Shown: positions 7,861-13,038, counted from the stretch's first letter. The stretch: 19,547 nucleotides of DNA from Candidatus Saccharibacteria bacterium UBA5145 (GCA_002413865.1 DHXX01000011.1:1-19547); one strand, 5' to 3'. Numbers and translations: made by a program. Notes: a model not told the origin generated them from the sequence alone.

Positions 7861-7910
7861 TTTCAACGAGCCAATATCACAGACTCGACCATTAGTTCTG
7901 CTGTCCAATC

Positions 7911-7943
7911 TGGCTGGGGATAGTGGACGTACTTCGAACTTTT
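7911..7943 (-). repeat. Core repeat R1 (leftmost of array)
   Basis: Begins TGGCTGGGGAT and ends TTCGAACTTTT, with one mismatch to the 33-bp consensus. CGAACTTTT (7935-7943) has a perfect inverted partner AAAAGTTCG at 7995-8003, so the variant base is matched in the partner. Its left flank TGCTGTCCAAT is shared with R4. Confidence 0.9.
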
Positions 7944-7951
7944 AATGTGAA

Positions 7952-7996
7952 TGGCTGGGCATCATCGACGAAGCTAGAACCATCTTGCTCAACCAA
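7952..7996 (-). repeat. Degenerate second core R1b
   Basis: TGGCTGGGC at 7952 followed by GACGAAGCTAGAAC aligns with the core, 41 bp right of R1. TGGCTGGGC pairs imperfectly with GCTCAACCA (7987-7995), the same arrangement as the tRNA-like hairpin at 5957-6020. Confidence 0.55.
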
Positions 7997-8005
7997 AAGT
8001 TCGCG

Positions 8006-8713
8006 CTAACTGACCTCTAGCATTGCGACTAAAGGAATATGATCGGAAGGACAGTCCTTGTTGGGTATATCAGCTGGATGATATTGTTTAGCAATGCGCG
8101 TAGCCACTATTCCACGCACGGCTAAGATGTCCAGCGAAATTAGTTCTTGATTCACTATGGCAGTCGGCTCGTCATCGCTTGCATTCACAAACCCGGCTTT
8201 TTCAACCAGCCGTCTTACTGGTCCACCTGGTCTATCATTACAATCGGCAAAAATAACTGCCGGTCGCTTCAGCCCTATTCGACTTAGTAGCTCAGCAGTT
8301 TGATTGACACCCGCATGGACAGGACTGTCCAAAGGGGCCCACTTTATATGAGTGTTGGCGAAAACTGTTTGCCCTATACCCAAAGTTTGCATTACATGAC
8401 CTGACTTATCACTATAGTGGTGCGTATTGAAATCACCGACTTCGATGCCGTGCCTTACGAGAGTGAGACAACCATCTGCTTTATCACGCCCTTTTGGCGA
8501 CCAGAATGTTTGCCAGTTTCCTGTTTGATCAAGAGCTTGCAATAAGGGCCTTTCGACCTCTTGCAGACCAATCACGTCAGCTCCTATGTTATCGATTAAT
8601 TGAATGATGCTATTTGTACGTGCGTTCGGTAGCAACAATTCAGGATCTACGTGTGAATAATCGCCGTAACCAATATAAGCATCAGCGAGTACGTTAAATG
8701 TTGCACATCTCAT
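8006..8713 (-). CDS. Endonuclease/exonuclease/phosphatase (EEP) family hydrolase (cassette 1)
   Basis: This 235-residue EEP-fold protein is related to CCR4/nocturnin-type and other Mg-dependent phosphodiesterases. All active-site blocks are present: FNVLADAY (Asn7), LQEVE (Glu52), ANTHIKW, FADCNDRP (Asp/Asn pair) and the terminal PSDHIP (Asp224-His225). No signal peptide or extra domain is visible, so it is a minimal cytoplasmic catalytic domain. The substrate could be RNA, a nucleotide cofactor or a phospholipid and is unknown. It lies between cores R1 and R2 and carries its own leaderless promoter. Confidence 0.88.
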   Translation of the reverse strand: MRCATFNVLADAYIGYGDYSHVDPELLLPNARTNSIIQLIDNIGADVIGLQEVERPLLQALDQTGNWQTFWSPKGRDKADGCLTLVRHGIEVGDFNTHHYSDKSGHVMQTLGIGQTVFANTHIKWAPLDSPVHAGVNQTAELLSRIGLKRPAVIFADCNDRPGGPVRRLVEKAGFVNASDDEPTAIVNQELISLDILAVRGIVATRIAKQYHPADIPNKDCPSDHIPLVAMLEVS

Positions 8714-8719
8714 ACTTTC

Positions 8720-8725
8720 ATTATA
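8720..8725 (-). promoter_or_regulatory. Extended -10 of cassette 1 gene
   Basis: TGG-TATAAT on the minus strand ends 6 nt before the ATG at 8711-8713, which predicts a leaderless mRNA. Confidence 0.65.
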
Positions 8726-8774
8726 CCACTAAATATGATATAGCATATTTATTAATTGACACTATTGAAAATAT

Positions 8775-8798
8775 AAAAGACTCCCGAAGAAGTCTTTT
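8775..8798 (-). terminator. Intrinsic terminator after R2
   Basis: On the minus strand AAAAGACTTC, a TTCG loop, then GGGAGTCTTTT form a hairpin with a T-rich end. It stops transcripts coming from cassette 2 through R2. Confidence 0.75.
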
Positions 8799-8812
8799 AT
8801 TGTGCTTATGCT

Positions 8813-8845
8813 TGGCTGGGGATAGTGGACGTACTTAGAACTTTT
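8813..8845 (-). repeat. Core repeat R2
   Basis: Full match to the 33-bp consensus (starts TGGCTGGGGAT, ends TTAGAACTTTT). Preceded on the left by GCTTATGCT, as in R6. A GCCATCGCC (8850-8858) / GGCGATGGT (8897-8905) inverted repeat fills the space to the next stop codon. Confidence 0.92.
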
Positions 8846-8904
8846 GATAGCCATCGCCAAAGTATCATTGACGGAGTTGGTGCTGGATAGCTTAATGGCG
8901 ATGG

Positions 8905-9486
8905 TTACTTAGTTGTGTCGAACTTGATAGCTTGTAGTGCCGGTATGGTGGCTGGCAGCTCGTCGGCAGTCTCACAGTACCCCATGATCTTTAGATATCC
9001 ATTTGAGAGTTGGAGATAACCAAATTCTTGGCCACCTAATAGTTTATTGGCACCTGCGGGAGTCATTACTGAGGATTGCTGCAGTTCGTACTGTCGTGGA
9101 CCTGTATTAGTCTGTATGGTAAGTGTCTGGGTACTGCCTGGTGTGACCGTGTAGCCTTGGCTCGTTAGGCTGGCCGCCGTTTTTTGGAGTTCTGCGGCGG
9201 CGTCCACGGTACCTGTCTTATGCTGAACTGAGGTAAAGCAGCTGTCGCGGATAGTATGGAATAATGCCATATCCGACTTGCTTGTAGCCCCCTGCCACCA
9301 GTTGGGCGTACCACTGAATGAGAACTGAGATGGGGCGGCCGCGCCTACAGCCGGCGTTATGGCTGGTTTGGTATCTGTACGGTTGGGCTGTATTGCGACT
9401 ATAGCGGATACTGTCGCAACGAACAAGAATACTAAGATACCTGATGTATAACGGTTCAATCTAAAGTGATTATGTTCTTGGTTCAC
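8905..9486 (-). CDS. Membrane-anchored protein of unknown function (cassette 2)
   Basis: A 193-residue protein with a short basic N-terminus and one hydrophobic segment (about 15-33), then a low-complexity linker and an extracellular domain. I do not recognise the family. The domain has two cysteines (in DSCFTS and MGYCET) that could form a disulfide, and an alpha/beta-looking pattern. The start is GTG at 9484-9486, chosen because an extended -10 (TGC-TACTAT) ends 6 nt before it, as for the other cassette genes. It lies between R2 and R3. Its upstream region is occupied by copy 2 of the dispersed repeat. Confidence 0.75.
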   Translation of the reverse strand: MNQEHNHFRLNRYTSGILVFLFVATVSAIVAIQPNRTDTKPAITPAVGAAAPSQFSFSGTPNWWQGATSKSDMALFHTIRDSCFTSVQHKTGTVDAAAELQKTAASLTSQGYTVTPGSTQTLTIQTNTGPRQYELQQSSVMTPAGANKLLGGQEFGYLQLSNGYLKIMGYCETADELPATIPALQAIKFDTTK

Positions 9487-9492
9487 GTCTGA

Positions 9493-9498
9493 ATAGTA
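9493..9498 (-). promoter_or_regulatory. Extended -10 of cassette 2 gene
   Basis: TGC-TACTAT on the minus strand, 6 nt before the GTG start, gives leaderless spacing. Confidence 0.55.
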
Positions 9499-9536
9499 GC
9501 ATAGCTAACGGCTTTTGTTCGGTTCGGAGGTGTGTG

Positions 9537-9748
9537 CTCTGACAGATAAAGAAAATGTGAGTATTGAATTTAACTCAGGGGGATGAGGGATGCGCTTCGC
9601 TTTTCCATTGCGGCGTGCTCGATGCGAGCATCTGCGCGCGTCCTCATTCCACCGCACCCCAATGCCTGCGGCACAGGGTTCTAGTAGCCCTGCAACCCGG
9701 AACCAAATAAAAAAGGCCTAGATAAACTAGATCTTTTTTATTTGGCTG
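9537..9748. repeat. Dispersed structured repeat, copy 2
   Basis: Matches 3768-4108. The second block can fold into a long stem: ATGAGGGATGCGC (about 9583-9595) pairs with GCGCGTCCTCAT (about 9637-9648) with one bulge. An inner TGCTCG/CGAGCA hairpin lies near 9616-9630. A CAGGG/CCCTG hairpin closes a TTCTAGTAG loop at about 9673-9691. The block ends in the terminator that runs straight into R3. It fills most of the 389-bp gap between the cassette 2 gene and the GNAT gene. Function is unknown. Confidence 0.75.
9705..9743 (-). terminator. Terminator hairpin adjoining R3
   Basis: AAATAAAAAAG...CTAG pairs with CTAG...CTTTTTTATTT, symmetrical with T-runs on both strands. Its last base overlaps the first base of core R3. 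Confidence 0.7.
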
Positions 9749-9775
9749 GGGATAGTGGACGTACTTCTAAACTTT
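9743..9775 (-). repeat. Core repeat R3 (variant right end)
   Basis: The first 24 bp match the consensus; the right end reads TTCTAAACTTT with four differences. TAAACTT (9768-9774) has a perfect inverted partner AAGTTTA at 9794-9800, so the altered end again has a matching partner. Confidence 0.88.
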
Positions 9776-9835
9776 GATGCAGTTTCCTGGGTTAAGTTTA
9801 ATCGGCTCGTGCCATTTGTTTTAGCCTAAGCCGTC

Positions 9836-10376
9836 CTATGCTCTTGAAAGTCTGAGGGATTTCAGTTGGCCATCGTCATGGGTGATTACAAAAACCAGCC
9901 TTTTCGAGCACTAGCACTGAGTCAAGATTTTTGATATTATCTGCAATTATTGCGTCTAGATTTAGGTCATCGAGCCCCCATCGTACCCATGCTTGGGCTG
10001 CTTCAGAGGCTACTCCTTTTCCCCACCAGATTGTCCGGAATGCATAGCTAATTTCGCTAATACGCGACGTATTAGTCGGACGAATACCGTCGAGACCAGC
10101 CACTTCTTTACTGATTTTATCAATAACCAGGGACTGGCAGAGGCCTTGTTTTGCCCAAGAGCCGAGCAGCTGTTTCATCTTCTGCTTTAACTCCGAAGTT
10201 GAGAAAGCATTTCTTCCGAACCCCGACGTTACAGTAGGGTCACCGTACAGCTCGTTTACCCAGGCTCGATCGGCGGTAGTAAGTTGCCTAAGAATCAAAC
10301 GGTCTGTGATTATCATTATAGTATCCGTGGCCGGATCTGATACCAGTCCCCTGAACATATCGGATTTCTCTGTCAT
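9836..10376 (-). CDS. GNAT acetyltransferase, probably frameshifted (cassette 3)
   Basis: A RimJ/RimL-like GNAT acetyltransferase (Acetyltransf_3 type), acetyl-CoA dependent. It contains TDRLILRQLTTADRAWV, an acetyl-CoA binding region near WWGKGVASEAAQAWVRWG and the family ending DNIKNLDSVLVLEKAGF. In the uninterrupted frame it stops at 9876 after CNHP, short for the family. Removing one base in the five-base homopolymer at 9890-9894 restores VITHDDGQLKSLRLSRA with a stop at 9836. So there is either a real decay or a sequence error. The start is ATG 10374-10376, or possibly the ATG at 10314-10316 (MIITDRL), the usual family start. It follows the PAS gene by 48 bp between cores R3 and R4. Confidence 0.75.
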
Positions 10377-10424
10377 AGCTGCGTCCTAGCATATGTTAAA
10401 ACATAAGTACTTTGGTTGGGTAAC

Positions 10425-10988
10425 TTAAGGACTTTTTTGGTCTGTATAGTTATCAAGTTTGTTTTTTAGATCTTCTACGATTTTAGTTAGGTCAGCAATT
10501 GTTATGCTCTGAGCCTTGAGAGCATTCGTTAGCGCAGTTGTGTCAACTAATGCCTGGCTGATTTGTTCAGGTTCGACCAAATCGTCTCGATCAATGTCGG
10601 GCTCGATAGCAACAAAATAAATACATTCATTATTTTCGTTCAAAATTGGATTTACAATAAGCCATTGCCAGTATTCATTGCCATCACGGTGTCGATTTTT
10701 GACCGGGCCATGCCAGCTTTGTTTCAAGTCCTTAAGAGCATGGTACATTTTCACATAATTTTCTTTTGACATGTGCCCTCCCCATAAGTCTCCGGGGTTT
10801 TTGCCGAGCATTTCTTCAAGTGTGAATCCGGTTTTATCTTGTGTTGGCTTATTGGCGTATAAGATGTTTGAATCCACATCAGTTATTACCACCTGATCCG
10901 TCAGTAGTTCAAAACCCTTAGTGATAGGTGCTAGCAATGCACACTCCCGCTCCAATTGTTCCGCAGTGATCGGTATTCGCCTCGCCAC
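10425..10988 (-). CDS. Stand-alone PAS-domain protein (cassette 3)
   Basis: This 187-residue protein has one PAS-PAC domain (about residues 20-135; DQVVITDVDSNILYANKP, GKNPGDLWGG, NRHRDGNEYWQWLIVNPI) and a C-terminal helix predicted to form a coiled coil (about 150-180). It has no kinase, cyclase or DNA-binding domain, and the LOV flavin cysteine motif is absent. It may be a small sensor or adaptor that pairs with another protein; the PAS-bearing kinase at 1-2166 is one candidate, but that is only inference. The start is GTG 10986-10988 with AGGAG 8-9 nt upstream, so unlike other cassette genes it has a leader. Confidence 0.85.
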   Translation of the reverse strand: MARRIPITAEQLERECALLAPITKGFELLTDQVVITDVDSNILYANKPTQDKTGFTLEEMLGKNPGDLWGGHMSKENYVKMYHALKDLKQSWHGPVKNRHRDGNEYWQWLIVNPILNENNECIYFVAIEPDIDRDDLVEPEQISQALVDTTALTNALKAQSITIADLTKIVEDLKNKLDNYTDQKSP

Positions 10989-11112
10989 TTTAGTAACTCC
11001 TAATTACTTTATAATAGCAGTATACAGTCATAGCCTCATAACAATACCCTCTATAGTTAATCGGTTTATAAAATCGGTCAGGGAACGCGGTCTTTATTCT
11101 TGCTGTCCAATT

Positions 11113-11145
11113 TGGCTGGGGATAGTGGACGTACTTAGAACTTTT
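11113..11145 (-). repeat. Core repeat R4
   Basis: Full match to the 33-bp consensus. It overlaps the stop codon of the Nudix gene (11144-11146). Its left flank TGCTGTCCAAT equals that of R1; no terminator hairpin is evident beside it. Confidence 0.92.
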
Positions 11146-11533
11146 ACGCCAGGAGAGCTACTGCTTGTGTGAACTTTTCCGGTAGATTCAGGCTCGAAAA
11201 TTCATTCACACTAATCCACTGATAGTCTGTATGCTCGGCGCTGATCTGTACTGTATCGTTCTCAACATGGGTTACATAGAAAAAAGTCAGTATGTAGGCC
11301 GGGGATTGCTCAGTGGATATAAATATTATCTTCGAAGATCTAGTAGTTACTCCAGTTTCTTCGATGATTTCCCTAGCAATTGCTTCATTTGGGTTTTCTT
11401 TGTCCTCAACCATACCGCCCGGCAAGTCCCATTCTCCAGGTCTAATGCTTGCCGTATCTGACCTTTTGAGAGCAAGAATTTTTCCGCTGCTATTGAGAAT
11501 AAAACACTTGGTTACCAGACTAACATGATTCAT
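11144..11533 (-). CDS. Nudix hydrolase (cassette 4)
   Basis: A compact 129-residue Nudix protein with a complete Nudix box at residues 40-62 (G40-x5-E46-x7-R54-E55-I-x-E58-E59-x-G61), preceded by RPGEWDLPGG. It should hydrolyse a nucleoside diphosphate linked to another group, using Mg. MutT-like or ADP-ribose-type substrates are possible but cannot be chosen from the sequence. The ATG is at 11531-11533. The stop codon falls inside core R4, so the gene and its site are tightly fitted. It is one of two Nudix genes in the array. Confidence 0.92.
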   Translation of the reverse strand: MNHVSLVTKCFILNSSGKILALKRSDTASIRPGEWDLPGGMVEDKENPNEAIAREIIEETGVTTRSSKIIFISTEQSPAYILTFFYVTHVENDTVQISAEHTDYQWISVNEFSSLNLPEKFTQAVALLA

Positions 11534-11539
11534 GGCCTA

Positions 11540-11545
11540 ACTATA
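11540..11545 (-). promoter_or_regulatory. Extended -10 of cassette 4 gene
   Basis: TGC-TATAGT on the minus strand ends 6 nt before the ATG. It follows directly on the T-run of the terminator after R5. Confidence 0.65.
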
Positions 11546-11551
11546 GCAAAC

Positions 11552-11577
11552 AAAAAAAGACTTCCGAAGAAGTCTTT
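11552..11577 (-). terminator. Intrinsic terminator after R5
   Basis: On the minus strand AAAGACTTC-TTCG-GAAGTCTTT is a perfect 9-bp stem with a TTCG loop followed by a run of T. Confidence 0.85.
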
Positions 11578-11592
11578 CATAATGCTTAAGCT

Positions 11593-11625
11593 TGGCTGGG
11601 GATAGTGGACGTACTTAGAACTTTT
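11593..11625 (-). repeat. Core repeat R5
   Basis: Full match to the consensus; left flank GCTTAAGCT. TAGAA (11616-11620) has an inverted partner TTCTA at 11647-11651. Confidence 0.92.
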
Positions 11626-11666
11626 AGCCTTATAAATAACCCGGGCTTCTAGATAGACAATACTTT

Positions 11667-11918
11667 TTATTTAAAAACGAAATAGTTGAGAACACCAAAT
11701 ATTAAAATAATAGTCAAACCAATGGCAGTGACGAATAGTCCAATTTGCCCGGCTTTTTTCCAGGCTTTCCACCCTGAGTAGAGCCAAAATATTTGTGCTG
11801 CTAAGTTCAAGGCTAGCCCGTAACCTGGATATTTTAGAGCAGTAAGAGCAAATCCACCGAGAGTAAAAGCTGGAAGGAGTACTTGAGTAAGCTGGTCGAA
11901 TTTTTTAGTGTTTTTCAT
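11667..11918 (-). CDS. Small integral membrane protein (cassette 5)
   Basis: From ATG 11916-11918 the protein has 83 residues: a short polar start (MKNTKKFDQ), then two to three hydrophobic helices around an aromatic, basic middle (FWLYSGWKAWKKAGQ). The frame is open to a TTG at 11948, but an extended -10 lies inside that stretch, so the shorter start is preferred. I do not recognise a named family; similar short membrane proteins are common in CPR genomes. It lies alone between R5 and R6. Confidence 0.75.
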   Translation of the reverse strand: MKNTKKFDQLTQVLLPAFTLGGFALTALKYPGYGLALNLAAQIFWLYSGWKAWKKAGQIGLFVTAIGLTIILIFGVLNYFVFK

Positions 11919-11924
11919 TGATGA

Positions 11925-11930
11925 AGTATA
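11925..11930 (-). promoter_or_regulatory. Extended -10 of cassette 5 gene
   Basis: TGC-TATACT on the minus strand, 6 nt before the ATG at 11918. It shares the TTTGCTATA wording with cassettes 4 and 6. Confidence 0.65.
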
Positions 11931-11936
11931 GCAAAT

Positions 11937-11960
11937 AAAAGTCCACAAAGTGGATTCTTT
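11937..11960 (-). terminator. Intrinsic terminator after R6
   Basis: On the minus strand AAAGAATCCAC, a TTT loop and GTGGACTTTT form a hairpin with a T-rich end. Confidence 0.75.
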
Positions 11961-11972
11961 ATTGCTTATGCT

Positions 11973-12005
11973 TGGCTGGGGATAGTGGACGTACTTAGAA
12001 CTTTT
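11973..12005 (-). repeat. Core repeat R6
   Basis: Full match to the consensus; left flank GCTTATGCT as in R2. TAGAACT (11996-12002) has a perfect inverted partner AGTTCTA at 12040-12046, inside the end of the Nudix gene. Confidence 0.92.
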
Positions 12006-12027
12006 GAGTCACAGAATATCTCGCAAG

Positions 12028-12534
12028 TTAAGCCTTATGAGTTCTATGCCACTCTATAAAATCTTTTTGGGCTTCGCTGTACCATCCCCATGCTAATTCA
12101 TCCTGCTTGGGCAAGGTATTGATATCGCGCCAAATGGGATCGCCTCCACTCATGTCATCGCTCGAAACTATTTCTCCAGAACTATACTTTGCTATAAAAA
12201 CTATATTTATAGCAGGTTTGCCGCTAGCATAATCGCTCGAATAAGATCCTAGGTAGTCAATCAAGGTTACGTTTATTCCTAGTTCTTCTTTCACTTCTCG
12301 AATTGCTGCCGTTTCAGCACTTTCGCCAATTTCTATGAAGCCACCAGGAAGGCTGAGCTTTCCTGAATTTGGCTCAACGCTCCGTACGCCGTACAGGACC
12401 TTACCGTCTTTTAAAACGTAGACTATAGCTCCAGCTGCTGGATTTACCCAGTTGTCATGATTATTTTCGCAAACCCACAAATTGTCTTTTATTTGGTTCG
12501 TAGGAAGGCCGCAAGTTGTACAGTGCCGAGTCAT
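12028..12534 (-). CDS. Nudix hydrolase with N-terminal zinc ribbon (cassette 6)
   Basis: From ATG 12532-12534 the protein has 168 residues. It opens with a small zinc-ribbon-like knuckle (Cys5, Cys8, Cys22, His26), then a Nudix fold with a complete box at residues 65-87 (G65-x5-E71-x7-R79-E80-V-x-E83-E84-x-G86). The SQPWPFPxS motif of NudC NADH pyrophosphatases is absent, so it is a different zinc-ribbon Nudix type, often annotated as ADP-ribose or NTP pyrophosphatase. The frame runs on to a TTG at 12555, but the promoter lies in that stretch. This is the cassette next to tRNA-Gln and, under a polar-insertion model, the newest. Confidence 0.9.
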   Translation of the reverse strand: MTRHCTTCGLPTNQIKDNLWVCENNHDNWVNPAAGAIVYVLKDGKVLYGVRSVEPNSGKLSLPGGFIEIGESAETAAIREVKEELGINVTLIDYLGSYSSDYASGKPAINIVFIAKYSSGEIVSSDDMSGGDPIWRDINTLPKQDELAWGWYSEAQKDFIEWHRTHKA

Positions 12535-12541
12535 ATGGAAT

Positions 12542-12547
12542 AGTATA
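12542..12547 (-). promoter_or_regulatory. Extended -10 of cassette 6 gene
   Basis: TGC-TATACT on the minus strand, 7 nt before the ATG at 12534, right after the tRNA-Gln terminator. Confidence 0.65.
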
Positions 12548-12553
12548 GCAAAC

Positions 12554-12582
12554 AAATAGAGCCACTTTTCGTGACTCTATTT
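12554..12582 (-). terminator. Terminator downstream of tRNA-Gln
   Basis: AAATAGAG pairs with CTCTATTT, with inner pairs, followed on the minus strand by TTTGTTTG. It lies 14 nt after the encoded CCA. Confidence 0.8.
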
Positions 12583-12596
12583 AAGCATAAGCTTTA

Positions 12597-12670
12597 TGGC
12601 TGGGGATGAGGGATTCGAACCCCCGATCGTGGAACCAGAATCCACTGCCTTACCACTTGGCCAATCCCCA
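12597..12670 (-). tRNA. tRNA-Gln (anticodon CUG)
   Basis: A complete 74-nt cloverleaf: acceptor TGGGGAT/ATCCCCA (7 bp), D-arm GCC/GGC around AAGTGGTAA, anticodon stem GTGGA/TCCAC with loop TTCTGGT (anticodon CTG), a 4-nt variable loop, T-arm GGGGG/CCCTC with loop TTCGAAT, discriminator G and encoded CCA. Its last 11 bases, ATCCCCAGCCA, are repeated exactly at one end of each core R1-R6. It marks the right border of the cassette array. Confidence 0.97.
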
Positions 12671-12904
12671 TTACCGGTAACGAGACAAACCTACGGTTTT
12701 TCTCATCGCGCCAGGCGCCGAAATAAATTCGTCGCGTGGGCTGCTCTTTTCCCTCTATCCGGGAATCATAGCCATTACTTAAAATAGTTACACTGTATGC
12801 GAGCTACAAGAGGTGATTATACTAAAGAAATGGCTTCTAGGCTATAGCGGGCGGGGCTGTGCTATGATTGTTAGGCATTAACAATTTAAATATACAGAGT
12901 GCAG
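12671..12904. other. Intergenic region between tRNA-Gln and the metK riboswitch
   Basis: No gene is visible. It contains an extended -10 for metK on the plus strand and a TTGTTA/TAACAA inverted repeat after it. No obvious promoter for tRNA-Gln lies directly upstream of the tRNA; a TATGAT box on the minus strand lies about 100 nt away. Confidence 0.5.
12860..12868 (+). promoter_or_regulatory. metK extended -10
   Basis: TGC-TATGAT lies about 35 nt before the riboswitch aptamer and has the right orientation to transcribe it. Confidence 0.5.
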
Positions 12905-12999
12905 CGAGAGATCTAGCTCCGTGACCTGCCAGCAGCCTACCGTAAGGGCAAGGTGCTCCATCTAGTCCCGAAATTCGGGGAAGATATTGAAGATCTCTT
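12905..12999 (+). promoter_or_regulatory. SAM-I-clan riboswitch aptamer
   Basis: P1 is AGAGATCT (12907-12914) with AGATCTCT (12991-12998). Between them are core motifs of the SAM-I family: CCAGCAGCC followed later by GGCAAGGTGCT (pairing AGCA.CC with GGTGCT), then a CCCGAAATTCGGG hairpin and GGAAGAT. The gene downstream makes SAM, so it probably senses S-adenosylmethionine. It could be a SAM-I/IV variant, since the P2 kink-turn is not obvious. Confidence 0.82.
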
Positions 13000-13000
13000 T

Positions 13001-13038
13001 ATATCCTTTCCCGGGCAACACGGGGGAAGGATATTTTT
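13001..13038 (+). terminator. Riboswitch expression platform: terminator/RBS-sequestering hairpin
   Basis: ATATCCTTTCCCGGG pairs with CGGGGGAAGGATAT and is followed by TTTTT and at once by the metK ATG. The right arm contains the GGGGGAAGG ribosome site. The same hairpin could therefore end transcription or hide the ribosome site. It starts directly after the 3' strand of P1. Confidence 0.8.

Noticed and set aside
9539..9700. Minus-strand open frame through the dispersed repeat (reads AGLLEPCAAGIGVRW onward)
   Set aside because: It has no start codon in a sensible place, and the matching frame in copy 1 is broken by a stop, while the helices are kept. The repeat is better explained as non-coding.
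7911..12005. Reading the six cores as a CRISPR array
   Set aside because: Spacing of 380-1370 bp with whole genes between copies is not CRISPR-like, and no cas genes are present.
7911..12005. Classical integron with attC sites
   Set aside because: Core ends do not fit the RYYYAAC/GTTRRRY consensus, no IntI gene or attI is present, and genes have their own promoters. Only the layout is integron-like.
7911..12005. Cores as decayed tandem tRNA genes
   Set aside because: Only the last 11 bases match tRNA-Gln. The rest of the core forms no D-, anticodon or T-arm and is identical in four copies, which decay would not preserve.
12596..12787. Plus-strand frame over tRNA-Gln (starts MAGDEGFEPPIV)
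   Set aside because: It is the well-known spurious translation of the strand opposite a tRNA.
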